From contig NZ_JAENIK010000010.1 of assembly GCF_016595465.1 (NCBI RefSeq), positions 24,293-88,292 of the forward strand: a stretch of DNA of 64,000 bases, read 5' to 3'. This DNA is from Luteolibacter yonseiensis. Lineage in GTDB: Bacteria > Verrucomicrobiota > Verrucomicrobiia > Verrucomicrobiales > Akkermansiaceae. Position 1 is the stretch's first letter. Each line of letters opens with the position of its first letter. Below the pieces are notes generated by a model. It was not told where the DNA came from, did not search any database, and saw only the letters and a program-made list of their open reading frames with translations. Of this stretch, positions 16,816-25,597 are shown piece after piece. A program made the translations under genes and the position numbers.

Positions 16816-17742
16816 TCAGTAGCCGGTGAACATCGGGATATCTCCTCCGGGCGCGCAGGTCAGGACTCCCTTCACCGCCACGTTGCCGTTTTTATACACG
16901 GTCAGGGCGTTCGAACGGACGGCGGGAGTGACGAGAGGATTTCCGTTGCCGATTTCAAAAATTGGATCGGTTGGCACCCAGGCACTGGTGCTGCCTCCCC
17001 CCAGGTTGAGACTGCCGGTGGCCTGTGAGGAAAAGGCTTGCGCGATGGTCTGGGATCCGGAAGACATGGAATACCAGCCCGAGGCGACGGTGGTTCTGCC
17101 GAAGGCAGCCGAGGCATATCCGGATGCCACCGAGGAACGTCCCGCGGCCATCGCGCTGCCACCTGAAGCCAACGTGGCCGTCCCCATGGCAAGGTCGTTT
17201 TCGTTTGTCGCCGTGGAACCGGAGCCAAACGTCGCGGAGGCTTCGCCGGACGCGATCGTGTTCGAGCCTGTCGCGAGGGTATTGTCATTGCTTGCCACCG
17301 AACTTCCCCCCAGCGCCGCCGATGCCACGCCAGACGCCACCGTTTGGGTTCCCAGGGCGAACGAAGAGCTGCCGGAGGCCTGTGTCGAGTATCCGAAAGC
17401 CGCCGAAGTCCACCCGATATTGGATTCGTTCCATTGCGTTCCATAAACCTCGCCAGCCCGGAAGGCCGCCTTTGATGCATACCACAACAGACGCGCGCCC
17501 GCCCCTTGATCTGTGGTGAGCAGCGAAGGGGTCGCGCTGTAAGTTCCTTTTCCGATGATGATTCCTCCCTGACGGAGTTCGATTCCACCGGCGGGATCAC
17601 TGGTGGCCGCCTTGATTCCGCCGGTGACGGTCAGGTTCCCGGTGATCGGCGTGGTCTGGGCGTGGAGGCTGCCGGACAGAGCCGTGAGAAGGGCCAGCAG
17701 TTGCAGGGACGGATTGGACAGTGGGCTACGGTGGGATTTCAT
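16816..17742 (-). CDS. Secreted YadA-head-repeat protein
   Basis: A 308-residue protein with a signal peptide (LQLLALLTALSGSLHAQ) followed by a small beta domain and then, from about 110 to 235, 14-residue repeats of the type SxxASGxxSxAxGxx (for example SYSTQASGSSSFALG and TVASGVASAALGGS). These are the left-handed beta-roll repeats of trimeric autotransporter heads (Hep/Hag, YadA). There is no beta-barrel anchor at the C-terminus, so it is not a complete trimeric autotransporter. It ends in ALTVYKNGNVAVKG and a short tail. It may be a trimeric surface fibre attached by another component. Its start overlaps the stop of the gene before it by 4 bases (ATGA). Confidence 0.85.
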   Translation of the reverse strand: MKSHRSPLSNPSLQLLALLTALSGSLHAQTTPITGNLTVTGGIKAATSDPAGGIELRQGGIIIGKGTYSATPSLLTTDQGAGARLLWYASKAAFRAGEVYGTQWNESNIGWTSAAFGYSTQASGSSSFALGTQTVASGVASAALGGSSVASNDNTLATGSNTIASGEASATFGSGSTATNENDLAMGTATLASGGSAMAAGRSSVASGYASAAFGRTTVASGWYSMSSGSQTIAQAFSSQATGSLNLGGGSTSAWVPTDPIFEIGNGNPLVTPAVRSNALTVYKNGNVAVKGVLTCAPGGDIPMFTGY

Positions 17743-18515
17743 CGGGATTGGGATGGTTGATCGGTTTGAAGGTTTTTGGATTCGTCCGAAAGGCGGGCGG
17801 CGGCTTCCAGCAATGCCGGGTCCGGGGCAGTGTCAGCGGGAGCGGCGGATTTTTCCGATTCCGTCCTGATCCGCCCGTTGCGCAGGATCAGGAAATCCCT
17901 CAGCGCGGGTGTCGCGCCGGCAGGGATGTCGAACGAGGTCGGAAGGGGCTGGGGAGGAATCGAGGACTCGCTGGTGATTCGTGCCGCCGCGCTCGCGAGA
18001 GCCGCCAACGCGTCCGCATTCCGCTCATCCCAATCCGCGAGCGCCTGGGCGCGCTCCTCCGGAGACGCGTCTGGCATTTCATTCCGGACCAGGGTCCGCT
18101 GGTTCGCCAGACTGGCGCGTTCCATTTGGAAGTTCTCCATGGTTTCGGATGCGTCGGCGGGAATCATCACTTCTGTGACGTATGGTTGGGGGGCGGAGTT
18201 TTGTTTCCGCGACGCTTCCGTCAGCCGCTCTTGGTTGGCGGTGATGCGGGCGGCGTTGCGGGTCCGCCAGTCCTCCATCTCCGCGGGAGACGCACCGCCT
18301 CCGGCCAGCTCTTCAAGCTCCAGAACGATCGCGCGTCGTTCATCCAGCGCAGCTTGGTCGGCAAAGACGGGTGGGGTCTGTTCCGACAAAACCCAGGTGA
18401 TGCCGGCTGGCGGCTCTTCTTCGTTTTCAGCCGTTGCGAGGGCCGCGCCGCACAGGGTGATCGCCGAGACCGCACGGAGCGGGAATCCGCGGGAATTCCA
18501 TAACTTCACATTCAT
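17739..18515 (-). CDS. Secreted helical hypothetical protein
   Basis: A 258-residue protein with an N-terminal hydrophobic segment (AVSAITLCGAALATA) and a body very rich in Ala, Glu, Arg and Gln, which should be helical, possibly coiled coil (DERRAIVLELEELAG; EERAQALADWDERNADALAAL). The C-terminus is polar and disordered. It is the first gene of the minus-strand operon 18515-12346. I do not recognise a family. It could be a helical linker or chaperone for the secreted proteins that follow. A gap of 136 bases separates it from the methyltransferase end at 18652, which is transcribed the same way. Confidence 0.7.
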   Translation of the reverse strand: MNVKLWNSRGFPLRAVSAITLCGAALATAENEEEPPAGITWVLSEQTPPVFADQAALDERRAIVLELEELAGGGASPAEMEDWRTRNAARITANQERLTEASRKQNSAPQPYVTEVMIPADASETMENFQMERASLANQRTLVRNEMPDASPEERAQALADWDERNADALAALASAAARITSESSIPPQPLPTSFDIPAGATPALRDFLILRNGRIRTESEKSAAPADTAPDPALLEAAARLSDESKNLQTDQPSQSR

Positions 18516-18651
18516 GCGTTCATCCGAATATCGGGTGAACGTTTTAAGTCAACGTGGTGACGGACACGCTTTCGGCACGAGAATGGTGTTGATCCGTTAG
18601 AAAGGATCTGTTAGGCGGCCCATGGCGGCGGGTGGAACCCGTCTTCCGCAG

Positions 18652-20118
18652 CTAGGCGGGCGCCAGCAGCCCGTGGCGGATGAGTTCGCGGACCAGTCCG
18701 GCGATCTGTGGAGCGAGTTCGGGATTGTTGGCGAAATGCGGGTGCGCCCTCAGTTCCGCGACCATCGAGGCAGGTGCCCGGCCCTCGCGGCAGAGCGCCA
18801 GCAGGCGGAGCAGGAACTCGTCGATCTGGCCGTCGTAACTGAGCTGGCCGGGGCTGATGAGCCGGATCGTCCGAGCTCCCCATCCCTTGTCGAGGATCAT
18901 GTCGGTTTCGGCGCGGATCCCGTCGACCACCGTGTAAAGCCCGTCCAGCAGGCGGGCGTCGTCCGGTTGGTGGAGGGCCAGCCAGGCTTCGCCCTCGACC
19001 ACGCGGCGGACTTCCGCGCCGGCGGTGGGTTCGATTTTTTCGATGCCGCGGCTTTCGGCGCGGGTCCAGGGTGGTCCCTGGCCGCGGTGGATGACGAGGA
19101 ACCCGTAGTGAATCCGGCGCGCGCCGATCTCCGTGAGATAGGAGACCCAGCGGTCCAGCGTTTCCGCGGATGGGGTGCGGCCGCGGCCGGAGTCCCGCAG
19201 CCAGCGGGTGGCGTAGTCCGCCGGGTTCTGCGTCAGGCTCCGCAGCAGCCATGTCCCGCAACCGCTGCCTTCCAGCCATTCCAACGGGCGGGTGGAGGAC
19301 GCGTCGTCGCCGTTGTCGTACCAGTTCAGGAGCATCACGCCGATGCCGCCCGGGTTGAGATGGTCCGGCATGCGGCGTGCGAGGTGTTCGCAGAATGAGT
19401 CGCCGCCGAGTCCCGAGTCGCGGAAGGTGAAGGTGGTTTCGGGAGAAATCACGAACGGCGGATTCGCGGTGATGACGTCGAACCGGCGGCCCTCCACCGG
19501 GGCGAACAGATCGCCCTCGAGAAATTCGACGGAACCACCACCCGCCAGCCGGACATTCATCCGGGCGAAGCCGAGAGCGCGGGGATTGATATCCGCGGCG
19601 GTCACCCGGCAGCCGGACGCGGCGAGCCGGATCGCTCCCCAGCCCGCCCCGGTGCAGAGGTCGAGCGCCGGGCAGCCGGCCCTTCCGGGAGCGAGCGCGG
19701 CGAGCATGCGCGTGCTCAGGCCGATGCCCATCGTGTAGTCCGTCCTGTTGGACAGGAGGGCGGCCGCATGGTCGGAGGCGAACCAGCCGCCCTCGTCGGC
19801 CTCGAGGTGGGCGACGCTGCGGACGAGGTCGTTGCCCAACGGCTCGATGAGGCCGAGCGTGACCAGGCCGTGGAGCTGCTCGCCGAAAAGCAGGAGGGCT
19901 TCCCGGCCGGTCACCGGTTCGCCCGCGTCGAACAGGCGGTAGGCGATGGACAACGGCGAGCCGGGAAAGGTCCGGCTGACGACCGCTGTCCGGGCGAAGG
20001 GATCCGGCAATGATTTGATGCCGATCTCTTCTGCGGTCCGGGCGGTGTAGCCCGCGCGTTTCAGGGTGGCCAGGAACGGTGCCGGGTCCCACGAGGCGAG
20101 GGCTTTTTCAGAAAACAT
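18652..20118 (-). CDS. Class I methyltransferase with NPPF motif
   Basis: A 488-residue protein. The SAM-binding motif I is ALDLCTGAGWGAIRLA near 150-165, and NPPFVISP near 218 is the motif of N5-glutamine or N6-adenine methyltransferases (HemK/PrmC/RlmG type). The N-terminal 140 residues are like the winged-helix pre-domain of such enzymes (GREALLLFGEQLHGLVTLGL). The last 180 residues form a separate C-terminal region (EPTAGAEVRRVVEGEAW and beyond). The substrate could be a protein glutamine or a nucleic acid; I cannot choose. The gene starts 9 bases after the Hcp-like TSP3 gene and is probably cotranscribed with the two Hcp genes. Confidence 0.8.
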   Translation of the reverse strand: MFSEKALASWDPAPFLATLKRAGYTARTAEEIGIKSLPDPFARTAVVSRTFPGSPLSIAYRLFDAGEPVTGREALLLFGEQLHGLVTLGLIEPLGNDLVRSVAHLEADEGGWFASDHAAALLSNRTDYTMGIGLSTRMLAALAPGRAGCPALDLCTGAGWGAIRLAASGCRVTAADINPRALGFARMNVRLAGGGSVEFLEGDLFAPVEGRRFDVITANPPFVISPETTFTFRDSGLGGDSFCEHLARRMPDHLNPGGIGVMLLNWYDNGDDASSTRPLEWLEGSGCGTWLLRSLTQNPADYATRWLRDSGRGRTPSAETLDRWVSYLTEIGARRIHYGFLVIHRGQGPPWTRAESRGIEKIEPTAGAEVRRVVEGEAWLALHQPDDARLLDGLYTVVDGIRAETDMILDKGWGARTIRLISPGQLSYDGQIDEFLLRLLALCREGRAPASMVAELRAHPHFANNPELAPQIAGLVRELIRHGLLAPA

Positions 20119-20127
20119 GGGGTTCCG

Positions 20128-20976
20128 TCAGGGGAGGTTTTTGGAAACCCGGAAAAAACCGGCCTGCGAGGTGCGGGGAACCGTGTAGGTGGTTTCCGCC
20201 GAGGTCGCCGTGATGGTGGCGAAGGGTGAAAACGCGGTGCCGAGGTCCGGGCTTTGTTCGATCTGGTAATCCTCGCCCGGAACACTGGGCCAGCTGAGCC
20301 GGAGTTCTCCGCCATTCGGAGCGGTCGGGGTGGCGACCGCGCTGAAGAACGAGGTGGAATTGGCGGGATGGGTGCCCAGGCGGTATTCCACGGTGTCCGG
20401 CACGCCGTCGCCGTCGGTATCCGCCCGCAGGTTGCTCACCCCGCTGGCAAGCCCCACCGATTGTTCATAGGCGTCCGGCAGGCCGTCGCCATCGGTGTCC
20501 GGGGAAACGATGGTCGTGGTGGCGTAGGGAGGAGCGCTCGCGGGGAACACCCGGTAGGTGAATACCAGGCTCTTCCACTTCAACGTCAGTTTTTCGCCGG
20601 TGCCGCCGCCGGTGCCGGGCATTCCGCTGTAGGAACTGACGAGCACATCCTGGAGGGTGATTTCCCAGTAGTCCACCGGCTGGCCCTGGACGGTCTTCGC
20701 CACGTCAAGCTTCACCTCGGTGAAATGTTTGCCTTTGGCGCAGGCCTCCATGAGCTTCGGGCTGGCCTTGTCCGTCGTGCGGTGGAAAACCATCTCGGCG
20801 CCCCCGCCTTCGTGGCTGGAGGACAGCCTTTCAACGGACGCCCAGCCGACGTGGCCGGCGTCGGTGGATTCGCCGGGAGTTTCCGGGCCGAAATCGAGCC
20901 ACCCCTGGACGCCCGCACGGGCGTCGGGTGAGAGCAGGGCAAGCGCCCCGCCCATGAGTGCCGGTAGGGTTTTCAT
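20128..20976 (-). CDS. Signal-peptide-bearing Hcp-like protein with TSP3 motifs
   Basis: A 282-residue protein with a Sec-type signal (LPALMGGALALLSPDARA). Residues 24-170 match the Hcp fold: VQGWLDFGPETPGES near the start, then the conserved core KASPKLMEACAKGKHFTEV, and DYWEITLQDVLVSSY. Hcp normally forms the hexameric tube of type VI secretion and has no signal peptide. After it come two calcium-binding DTDGDGLPD / DTDGDGVPD motifs and a beta-rich region ending NLP. So this is an exported Hcp-domain protein, not an ordinary tube subunit. It lies 13 bases after a second Hcp-like gene. No other type VI gene is nearby. Confidence 0.85.
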   Translation of the reverse strand: MKTLPALMGGALALLSPDARAGVQGWLDFGPETPGESTDAGHVGWASVERLSSSHEGGGAEMVFHRTTDKASPKLMEACAKGKHFTEVKLDVAKTVQGQPVDYWEITLQDVLVSSYSGMPGTGGGTGEKLTLKWKSLVFTYRVFPASAPPYATTTIVSPDTDGDGLPDAYEQSVGLASGVSNLRADTDGDGVPDTVEYRLGTHPANSTSFFSAVATPTAPNGGELRLSWPSVPGEDYQIEQSPDLGTAFSPFATITATSAETTYTVPRTSQAGFFRVSKNLP

Positions 20977-20989
20977 GGCGGCGGGTGGT

Positions 20990-21562
20990 TCAGTCCGGCG
21001 CCGTGGAGGACGCGTCGTGCTCGATGCTGACCACCTCCTTGTCGGGGGCGATGTAGTCCCACTTGATCTTCGTGAAGTTGAAGCTGACCGAAGCGGTCAG
21101 CGGCCCGGCGGGAGATCCCGCGGTAGGCTGCGGGCTGTTGCTTTGGTACGATGAAACCAGTACATCGGTGAGGGTGATGACGTAGTAGTCGGTGGTTCCG
21201 CCGCTCGCGCCGTCCATGCGGGAGACGGCGAACTGCAGGGACGGGATGTGTTTCCCGGTCGCGCAGGCGAGCATCAGTTTCGGGCTGGCCTTGTCCACCT
21301 TCATGGTGAAGTGGAAGTCCTGCATGCTCACCTTGCCGGTGCCCATGCCGCCGGAACCGCTGCCGGCGAGGCTGGCGTTGGAAACACCCCAGCTGAAGCT
21401 GTCCAGTTCGATCCAGTCCTTGTGTCTCGAATCGACCGATTCTCCCTTGATGCCTTCGATCTTCAGATAGTAATCCGAAGCTCCGAAGGTGCTGGAGATG
21501 GAGAGGAGGGTGGCGGGGGCCACCAAAGCCAGAGTCTTGGACAATGAAGGGTTTTGTTTCAT
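20990..21562 (-). CDS. Signal-peptide-bearing Hcp-like protein
   Basis: A 190-residue protein. A signal peptide (LALVAPATLLSISSTFGA) precedes an almost complete Hcp domain starting YYLKIEGIKGESVDSRH, followed by WIELDSFSWGVSN, DFHFTMKVDKASPKLMLAC and DYYVITLTDVLVSSYQ. It ends in a short acidic tail. The family is Hcp1 (type VI secretion tube proteins). The signal peptide and the absence of tss genes argue for an exported structural protein with the Hcp ring fold. It is the first gene of a three-gene run with the TSP3-bearing Hcp and the methyltransferase. The start is the ATG at 21562. Confidence 0.87.
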   Translation of the reverse strand: MKQNPSLSKTLALVAPATLLSISSTFGASDYYLKIEGIKGESVDSRHKDWIELDSFSWGVSNASLAGSGSGGMGTGKVSMQDFHFTMKVDKASPKLMLACATGKHIPSLQFAVSRMDGASGGTTDYYVITLTDVLVSSYQSNSPQPTAGSPAGPLTASVSFNFTKIKWDYIAPDKEVVSIEHDASSTAPD

Positions 21563-21630
21563 GGCTAACTGCCACCATGAATGTTTTGTACTGGCAAAGT
21601 CAATGCAATTCCCCCGGGCGGGGGCTTCAC

Positions 21631-21659
21631 ATAAGTCCTATGGGTCCCGTAGGACCTAT
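21631..21659 (-). terminator. Hairpin downstream of cysA
   Basis: ATAAGTCCTA can pair with TAGGACCTAT with one mismatch across an 9-base loop. It sits 19 bases after the cysA stop. It shares the word ATAGGTCCTA with the hairpin at 40253. There is no clear T run, so it may be a repeat rather than a true terminator. Confidence 0.45.
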
Positions 21660-21677
21660 ATCATCCATGACAGATCT

Positions 21678-22676
21678 TCAGAATTTCGCGTCGTCCAGCG
21701 AGTTCGCGCGCACCGCCACTTCGTCTCCGGTGCTGAGGCCGAGGTCTTCGAGCTGCTTGCGGGAAAGCTCCACATCGAGGAACTGTCCGTCCTCGAGCCG
21801 CAGGCTGAGCGTGGCGATGGGACCCGCGCTGAAAAGGTGCTGCACGCGGGCGAGGCGGTCCGTGGTCGGTTCGTATTCCGCGGCGAAGAGCACCTCGATC
21901 TCGTGCGGCCGGACGTAGCTCGTCTCACCGAGCGGATCGGCGATCTTGTTCACGTTGCCGAGGAATTCGTAGACGAACGGGCTGCGCGGGTGGTCGTAGA
22001 TCGTCTGCGGATCGCCGACCTGCTCGACGCGGGCGTTCCGCATCACCACCACCTGGTCGGCGAGTTCCAGCGCCTCCTCCTGGTCGTGCGTGACGAACAG
22101 CGTGGTGAGGCCGATCTCGTCGTGGAACTGGCGCAGCCAGCGGCGCAGGCTTTTCCGCACCTGGGCGTCGAGCGCGCCGAAGGGTTCGTCGAGAAGAAGG
22201 ACCTTGGGACGGATCGCAAGCGCGCGGGCCAGCGCGACGCGCTGGCGCTGGCCGCCGGAAAGCTCGTGCGGGCGGCGCTTGTCCAGGCCCTCGAGCTTCA
22301 CCAGCTTGAGCAGCTCGAACACGCGGTCGTGGATCTCCTGCTTCGGCGGACGCTTGGAGCGCGGAAGCACCGTGAGGCCGAAGGCGATGTTCTCCGCGAT
22401 GGTCATGTGGCGGAAGAGGGCGTAGTGCTGGAAGACGAAGCCCACGCCGCGCTTGCCCGCCGGCACGTCGCTCACGTCCTCGCCGTGGAAGCGGATCTTG
22501 CCATCCCCAGGATCGGCGAACTCGAGTCCGGCGACGATGCGGAGCAGGGTGGTTTTCCCGGAGCCGGAAGGGCCGAGCAGCGCGGTGAGCGAGCCGTCCG
22601 GAACTTCTAACGAAACATTCTCGAGCGCGGCGTAACTGCCGAACGTCTTGTTGATGGATTTGATCGATATCGACAT
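21678..22676 (-). CDS. cysA: Sulfate/thiosulfate ABC transporter ATPase CysA
   Basis: A 332-residue ABC ATPase. Walker A is [13 protein letters not shown] near 33-45, the Q-loop is FVFQHYALF, the signature is [15 protein letters not shown] and Walker B is [12 protein letters not shown]. The C-terminal TOBE-like region ([12 protein letters not shown]) is the CysA regulatory domain. It drives uptake of sulfate through CysT and CysW, with Sbp as binding protein. It is the last gene of the operon. The start at 22676 gives [15 protein letters not shown], which is the normal family N-terminus. Confidence 0.96.
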   Translation of the reverse strand: MSISIKSINKTFGSYAALENVSLEVPDGSLTALLGPSGSGKTTLLRIVAGLEFADPGDGKIRFHGEDVSDVPAGKRGVGFVFQHYALFRHMTIAENIAFGLTVLPRSKRPPKQEIHDRVFELLKLVKLEGLDKRRPHELSGGQRQRVALARALAIRPKVLLLDEPFGALDAQVRKSLRRWLRQFHDEIGLTTLFVTHDQEEALELADQVVVMRNARVEQVGDPQTIYDHPRSPFVYEFLGNVNKIADPLGETSYVRPHEIEVLFAAEYEPTTDRLARVQHLFSAGPIATLSLRLEDGQFLDVELSRKQLEDLGLSTGDEVAVRANSLDDAKF

Positions 22677-22688
22677 GGGGAAAACGGG

Positions 22689-23618
22689 TTATTTGTGGCC
22701 GGAGGCGGAGTGGCCGGAGAAATGCTCGACGACGCTCTTCATCCCGAGCGTCACCAGCGCGAGGAAGGCCAGCAGCGTGGCGCAGGCGAAGGCGGCGCTG
22801 AACTGGTACTCGTTGTATAGTACTTCGATGTGGAGCGGCAGCGTGTTCGTCTGTCCGCGGATGTGGCCGGAGACCACGGAGACCGCGCCGAACTCGCCCA
22901 TGGCCCGCGCGTTGCAGAGCAGCACGCCGTAGAACAACCCCCACTTGATGTTCGGCAGGGTGACGCGGAAGAAGATCTGCCAGCCCCTCGCCCCCAGCGT
23001 GACCGCCGCCTCCTCCTGGTCGCTGCCCTGCGACTCCATCAGCGGGATCAGCTCGCGGGCGACGAACGGGAAGGTCACGAACACCGTGGCGATGACGATG
23101 CCGGGAAACGCGAAGACGATCTTCGGGTTCGCCAGCCATTCGGACAACGGGCCGAAGAACCAGTAGAAGCCGCGGTATTCGGCGATGTTCGCGGTGAGGC
23201 CCGCGAGCGGTGCGAAGAAGTCGGCCATGGCGGCGGGCGGGAACCAGCCCTTCGAGCCGAAGATCATCACCCACACCAGACCGGCGATGACGGGCGAGAC
23301 GGCGAACGGCAGGTCGATGAGCGAGAGCAGGAACGCCCGCCCCTTGAAGCGGAATTTCGTCACCAGCCAGGCGGCGGAGACGCCGAAGAGCGTGTTCAAC
23401 GGCACCGAGATGGCGGCGGCCAGCAGCGTGAGCTTGATGGCGGAGAGGGCGGTTTCCTCATGCAGCGAGGCGAGGAAGACCTCCCAGCCGCGGCGCAGTG
23501 CCTCGGAGAAGACGGCGGCCAGAGGCATCAACAGGAAAAGAGACAGGACGACGATCGCCAGCCCGATGAGGATGTTGCGGACGAGCGGGGATTCGGTGGT
23601 CGGCGGACGGAGGGACAT
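22689..23618 (-). CDS. cysW: Sulfate ABC transporter permease CysW
   Basis: A 309-residue inner-membrane protein with about six helices, starting with [21 protein letters not shown]. The coupling (EAA) loop is [22 protein letters not shown], and the following helix holds [20 protein letters not shown]. This is the typical CysW arrangement. Its ATP-binding partner CysA lies 12 bases downstream and CysT 4 bases upstream. With CysT it forms the transmembrane channel for sulfate. Confidence 0.94.
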   Translation of the reverse strand: MSLRPPTTESPLVRNILIGLAIVVLSLFLLMPLAAVFSEALRRGWEVFLASLHEETALSAIKLTLLAAAISVPLNTLFGVSAAWLVTKFRFKGRAFLLSLIDLPFAVSPVIAGLVWVMIFGSKGWFPPAAMADFFAPLAGLTANIAEYRGFYWFFGPLSEWLANPKIVFAFPGIVIATVFVTFPFVARELIPLMESQGSDQEEAAVTLGARGWQIFFRVTLPNIKWGLFYGVLLCNARAMGEFGAVSVVSGHIRGQTNTLPLHIEVLYNEYQFSAAFACATLLAFLALVTLGMKSVVEHFSGHSASGHK

Positions 23619-23622
23619 GGAT

Positions 23623-24507
23623 TCAGCGGTTCTGCCAGTCGAGCCGGCGCTGGAGAAGGTTGATGAGGAACAGCAGGGCGAAGGAGACGATCAGCATCGC
23701 GGATGCGATGACCGCGGCGGCCTGGTAGTTGAACTGTTCCAACTGGGAGACGATGAGCAGCGGCAGGATCTCCGTTTTCATCGGCAGGTTCCCGGAGATG
23801 AAGATGACGGAGCCGTACTCGCCGATGGCCCGCGCGAAGGCGAGGGTGAAGCCGGTGATGAGCGCGGGGACCAGCAGGGGAAGGATGACGCGGTAGAAGA
23901 CGACCCAGCGGTTCGCGCCGAGCGTGGCCGCCGCTTCCTCGATCTCCTTGCCGAGATCCTCCATCACGGGCTGCAGCGTCCGGACCACGAAGGGAAAACC
24001 GATGAAGGTCAGCGCGATGAACACGCCGACGGGGCTGTAGGCCGCCCCCTTCGCCGCGATGTCGTCCACCAGACCGCCGATCCATCCGGTCGGGGCGAAG
24101 GTGGTCTGGACCCAGCGCCCGGCATTGGCGATGTGGAAGCCGATCCAGCCGTTCGGCGCGTAGATCTGGGTGAGAGTGATGCCCGCCACCGCCGTGGGCA
24201 GCGCGAACGGGAGATCGACCATCGCGTCGAGCACGCGGCGGCCGGGGAATTCATAGCGGACCAGCACCCAGGTCACGAGCAGGCCGAGGACCACGCTCAC
24301 CCCGGCGGCGGCGGCGCTGGCGCCGAAGGTGAGCTTGGTCGCGGCGATGACGCGCGGAGTGGTGAGCAGCGCCCACCATTCCGAAAAACCGAGGCCCGCC
24401 GCCTTGATGAAAAGGGCGGCGAGCGGAATCAGGATGATCAGACCGAGGTAGGTCACCGTGAATCCCAAGGACAGGCCGAAGCCCGGAATAACGCGTCGTC
24501 TGGACAT
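23623..24507 (-). CDS. cysT: Sulfate ABC transporter permease CysT
   Basis: A 294-residue inner-membrane protein. Helix one reads [18 protein letters not shown], and the segment [20 protein letters not shown] is characteristic of CysT/CysU. The EAA loop is [21 protein letters not shown], followed by [20 protein letters not shown]. It pairs with CysW to form the sulfate channel. The gene lies 21 bases after sbp and only 4 bases before cysW, so the set is one transcription unit. Confidence 0.94.
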   Translation of the reverse strand: MSRRRVIPGFGLSLGFTVTYLGLIILIPLAALFIKAAGLGFSEWWALLTTPRVIAATKLTFGASAAAAGVSVVLGLLVTWVLVRYEFPGRRVLDAMVDLPFALPTAVAGITLTQIYAPNGWIGFHIANAGRWVQTTFAPTGWIGGLVDDIAAKGAAYSPVGVFIALTFIGFPFVVRTLQPVMEDLGKEIEEAAATLGANRWVVFYRVILPLLVPALITGFTLAFARAIGEYGSVIFISGNLPMKTEILPLLIVSQLEQFNYQAAAVIASAMLIVSFALLFLINLLQRRLDWQNR

Positions 24508-24528
24508 GAATGGTGGATTTGAAAGCGG

Positions 24529-25557
24529 TTACTTCGGCTGGTAGATCTGGTCGAAGGTGCCGTTGTCGTCGAAGTGTTCCTTCTGCGCTTTTACCCAACC
24601 GCCGAAGTCCTTGTCCACCGTAACGAGCGGAAGTTTCGGCAGCTTGTCCACGAACTTGGCGGCGATGGCCTGGTTCCGCGGGCGGTAGAAGTGCTTGCCG
24701 GCGAGGTTCTGGGCCTCGTCGGTGTAGAGGAATTCGAGATACGCCTTGGCGGCCTCGGCGGTGCCGTGCTTGGCGGCGTTCTTCTCCACCACCGCGACGG
24801 GCGGCTCGGCGAGGATGCTGAGGGACGGATAGATGATCTCCGTCTTGCCGGGGAACTCCTTCTCGATCAGGTAGGCCTCGTTTTCCCATGACAGGAACAC
24901 GTCGCCGATCTCGCGCTGGGCGAAGGTGGTGGTGGAACCGCGCGCGCCGGTGTCGAGAACGGGCACGTTCTGATAGAGGCGCTTGATGTAGTCCAGGGTC
25001 TTCGTGCGGTCCTTGCCGTATTCCTTGTCCGCCCACGCCCATGCGGCGAGGTAGTTCCAGCGGGCGCCGCCGGAGGTTTTCGGATTCGGCGTGATGACCT
25101 TCACGTCCGGCTTCACGAGGTCTCCCCAGTCCTTGATGCCCTTGGGATTTCCTTTTCTGACCACCAGCACGATGGTGGAGGTGTAGGGCGAGCTGTTGTC
25201 CGCCAGCTTCGTCTGCCAGTCGGCGGGAAGGCTCTTGGCCTCCTTCACGATGCTGTCGATGTCGCCGGCGAGGGCGAGCGTGACGACGTCCGCCTCGAGA
25301 CCGTCGATGACGGAGCGCGCCTGCTTGCCGGAGCCGCCGTGGGACTGCTCGACATCCACCGTCTGGCCGGTTTTCGCGAGATGTTCCTTTTTGAAGGCGG
25401 CATTCACCTCGACGTAGAATTCACGAGTCGGGTCGTAGGATACGTTGAGGAGTTTCACCGCTTTCGCCTCGCCCTTGGCGAAAGGCTCGTTTTTTCCGCA
25501 GCCGGACAACATGAGCACGGATGTCAGGATGGCTGGAAGGATGTGTTTTGTTTTCAT
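24529..25557 (-). CDS. sbp: Sulfate-binding lipoprotein Sbp
   Basis: A 342-residue type 2 periplasmic-binding protein. The N-terminus ends in a lipobox (VLMLSGC at about residue 20), so it is a lipoprotein anchored to a membrane, unlike the soluble Sbp of E. coli. The body shows the Sbp/CysP signatures [49 protein letters not shown] and [11 protein letters not shown]. It binds sulfate and hands it to CysT/CysW. It follows the outer-membrane porin gene by 40 bases and precedes cysT. Confidence 0.94.
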   Translation of the reverse strand: MKTKHILPAILTSVLMLSGCGKNEPFAKGEAKAVKLLNVSYDPTREFYVEVNAAFKKEHLAKTGQTVDVEQSHGGSGKQARSVIDGLEADVVTLALAGDIDSIVKEAKSLPADWQTKLADNSSPYTSTIVLVVRKGNPKGIKDWGDLVKPDVKVITPNPKTSGGARWNYLAAWAWADKEYGKDRTKTLDYIKRLYQNVPVLDTGARGSTTTFAQREIGDVFLSWENEAYLIEKEFPGKTEIIYPSLSILAEPPVAVVEKNAAKHGTAEAAKAYLEFLYTDEAQNLAGKHFYRPRNQAIAAKFVDKLPKLPLVTVDKDFGGWVKAQKEHFDDNGTFDQIYQPK

Positions 25558-25597
25558 GATGTAGTCGGGGTGAATGTTCGCCTGTCAGGAGGATCTG

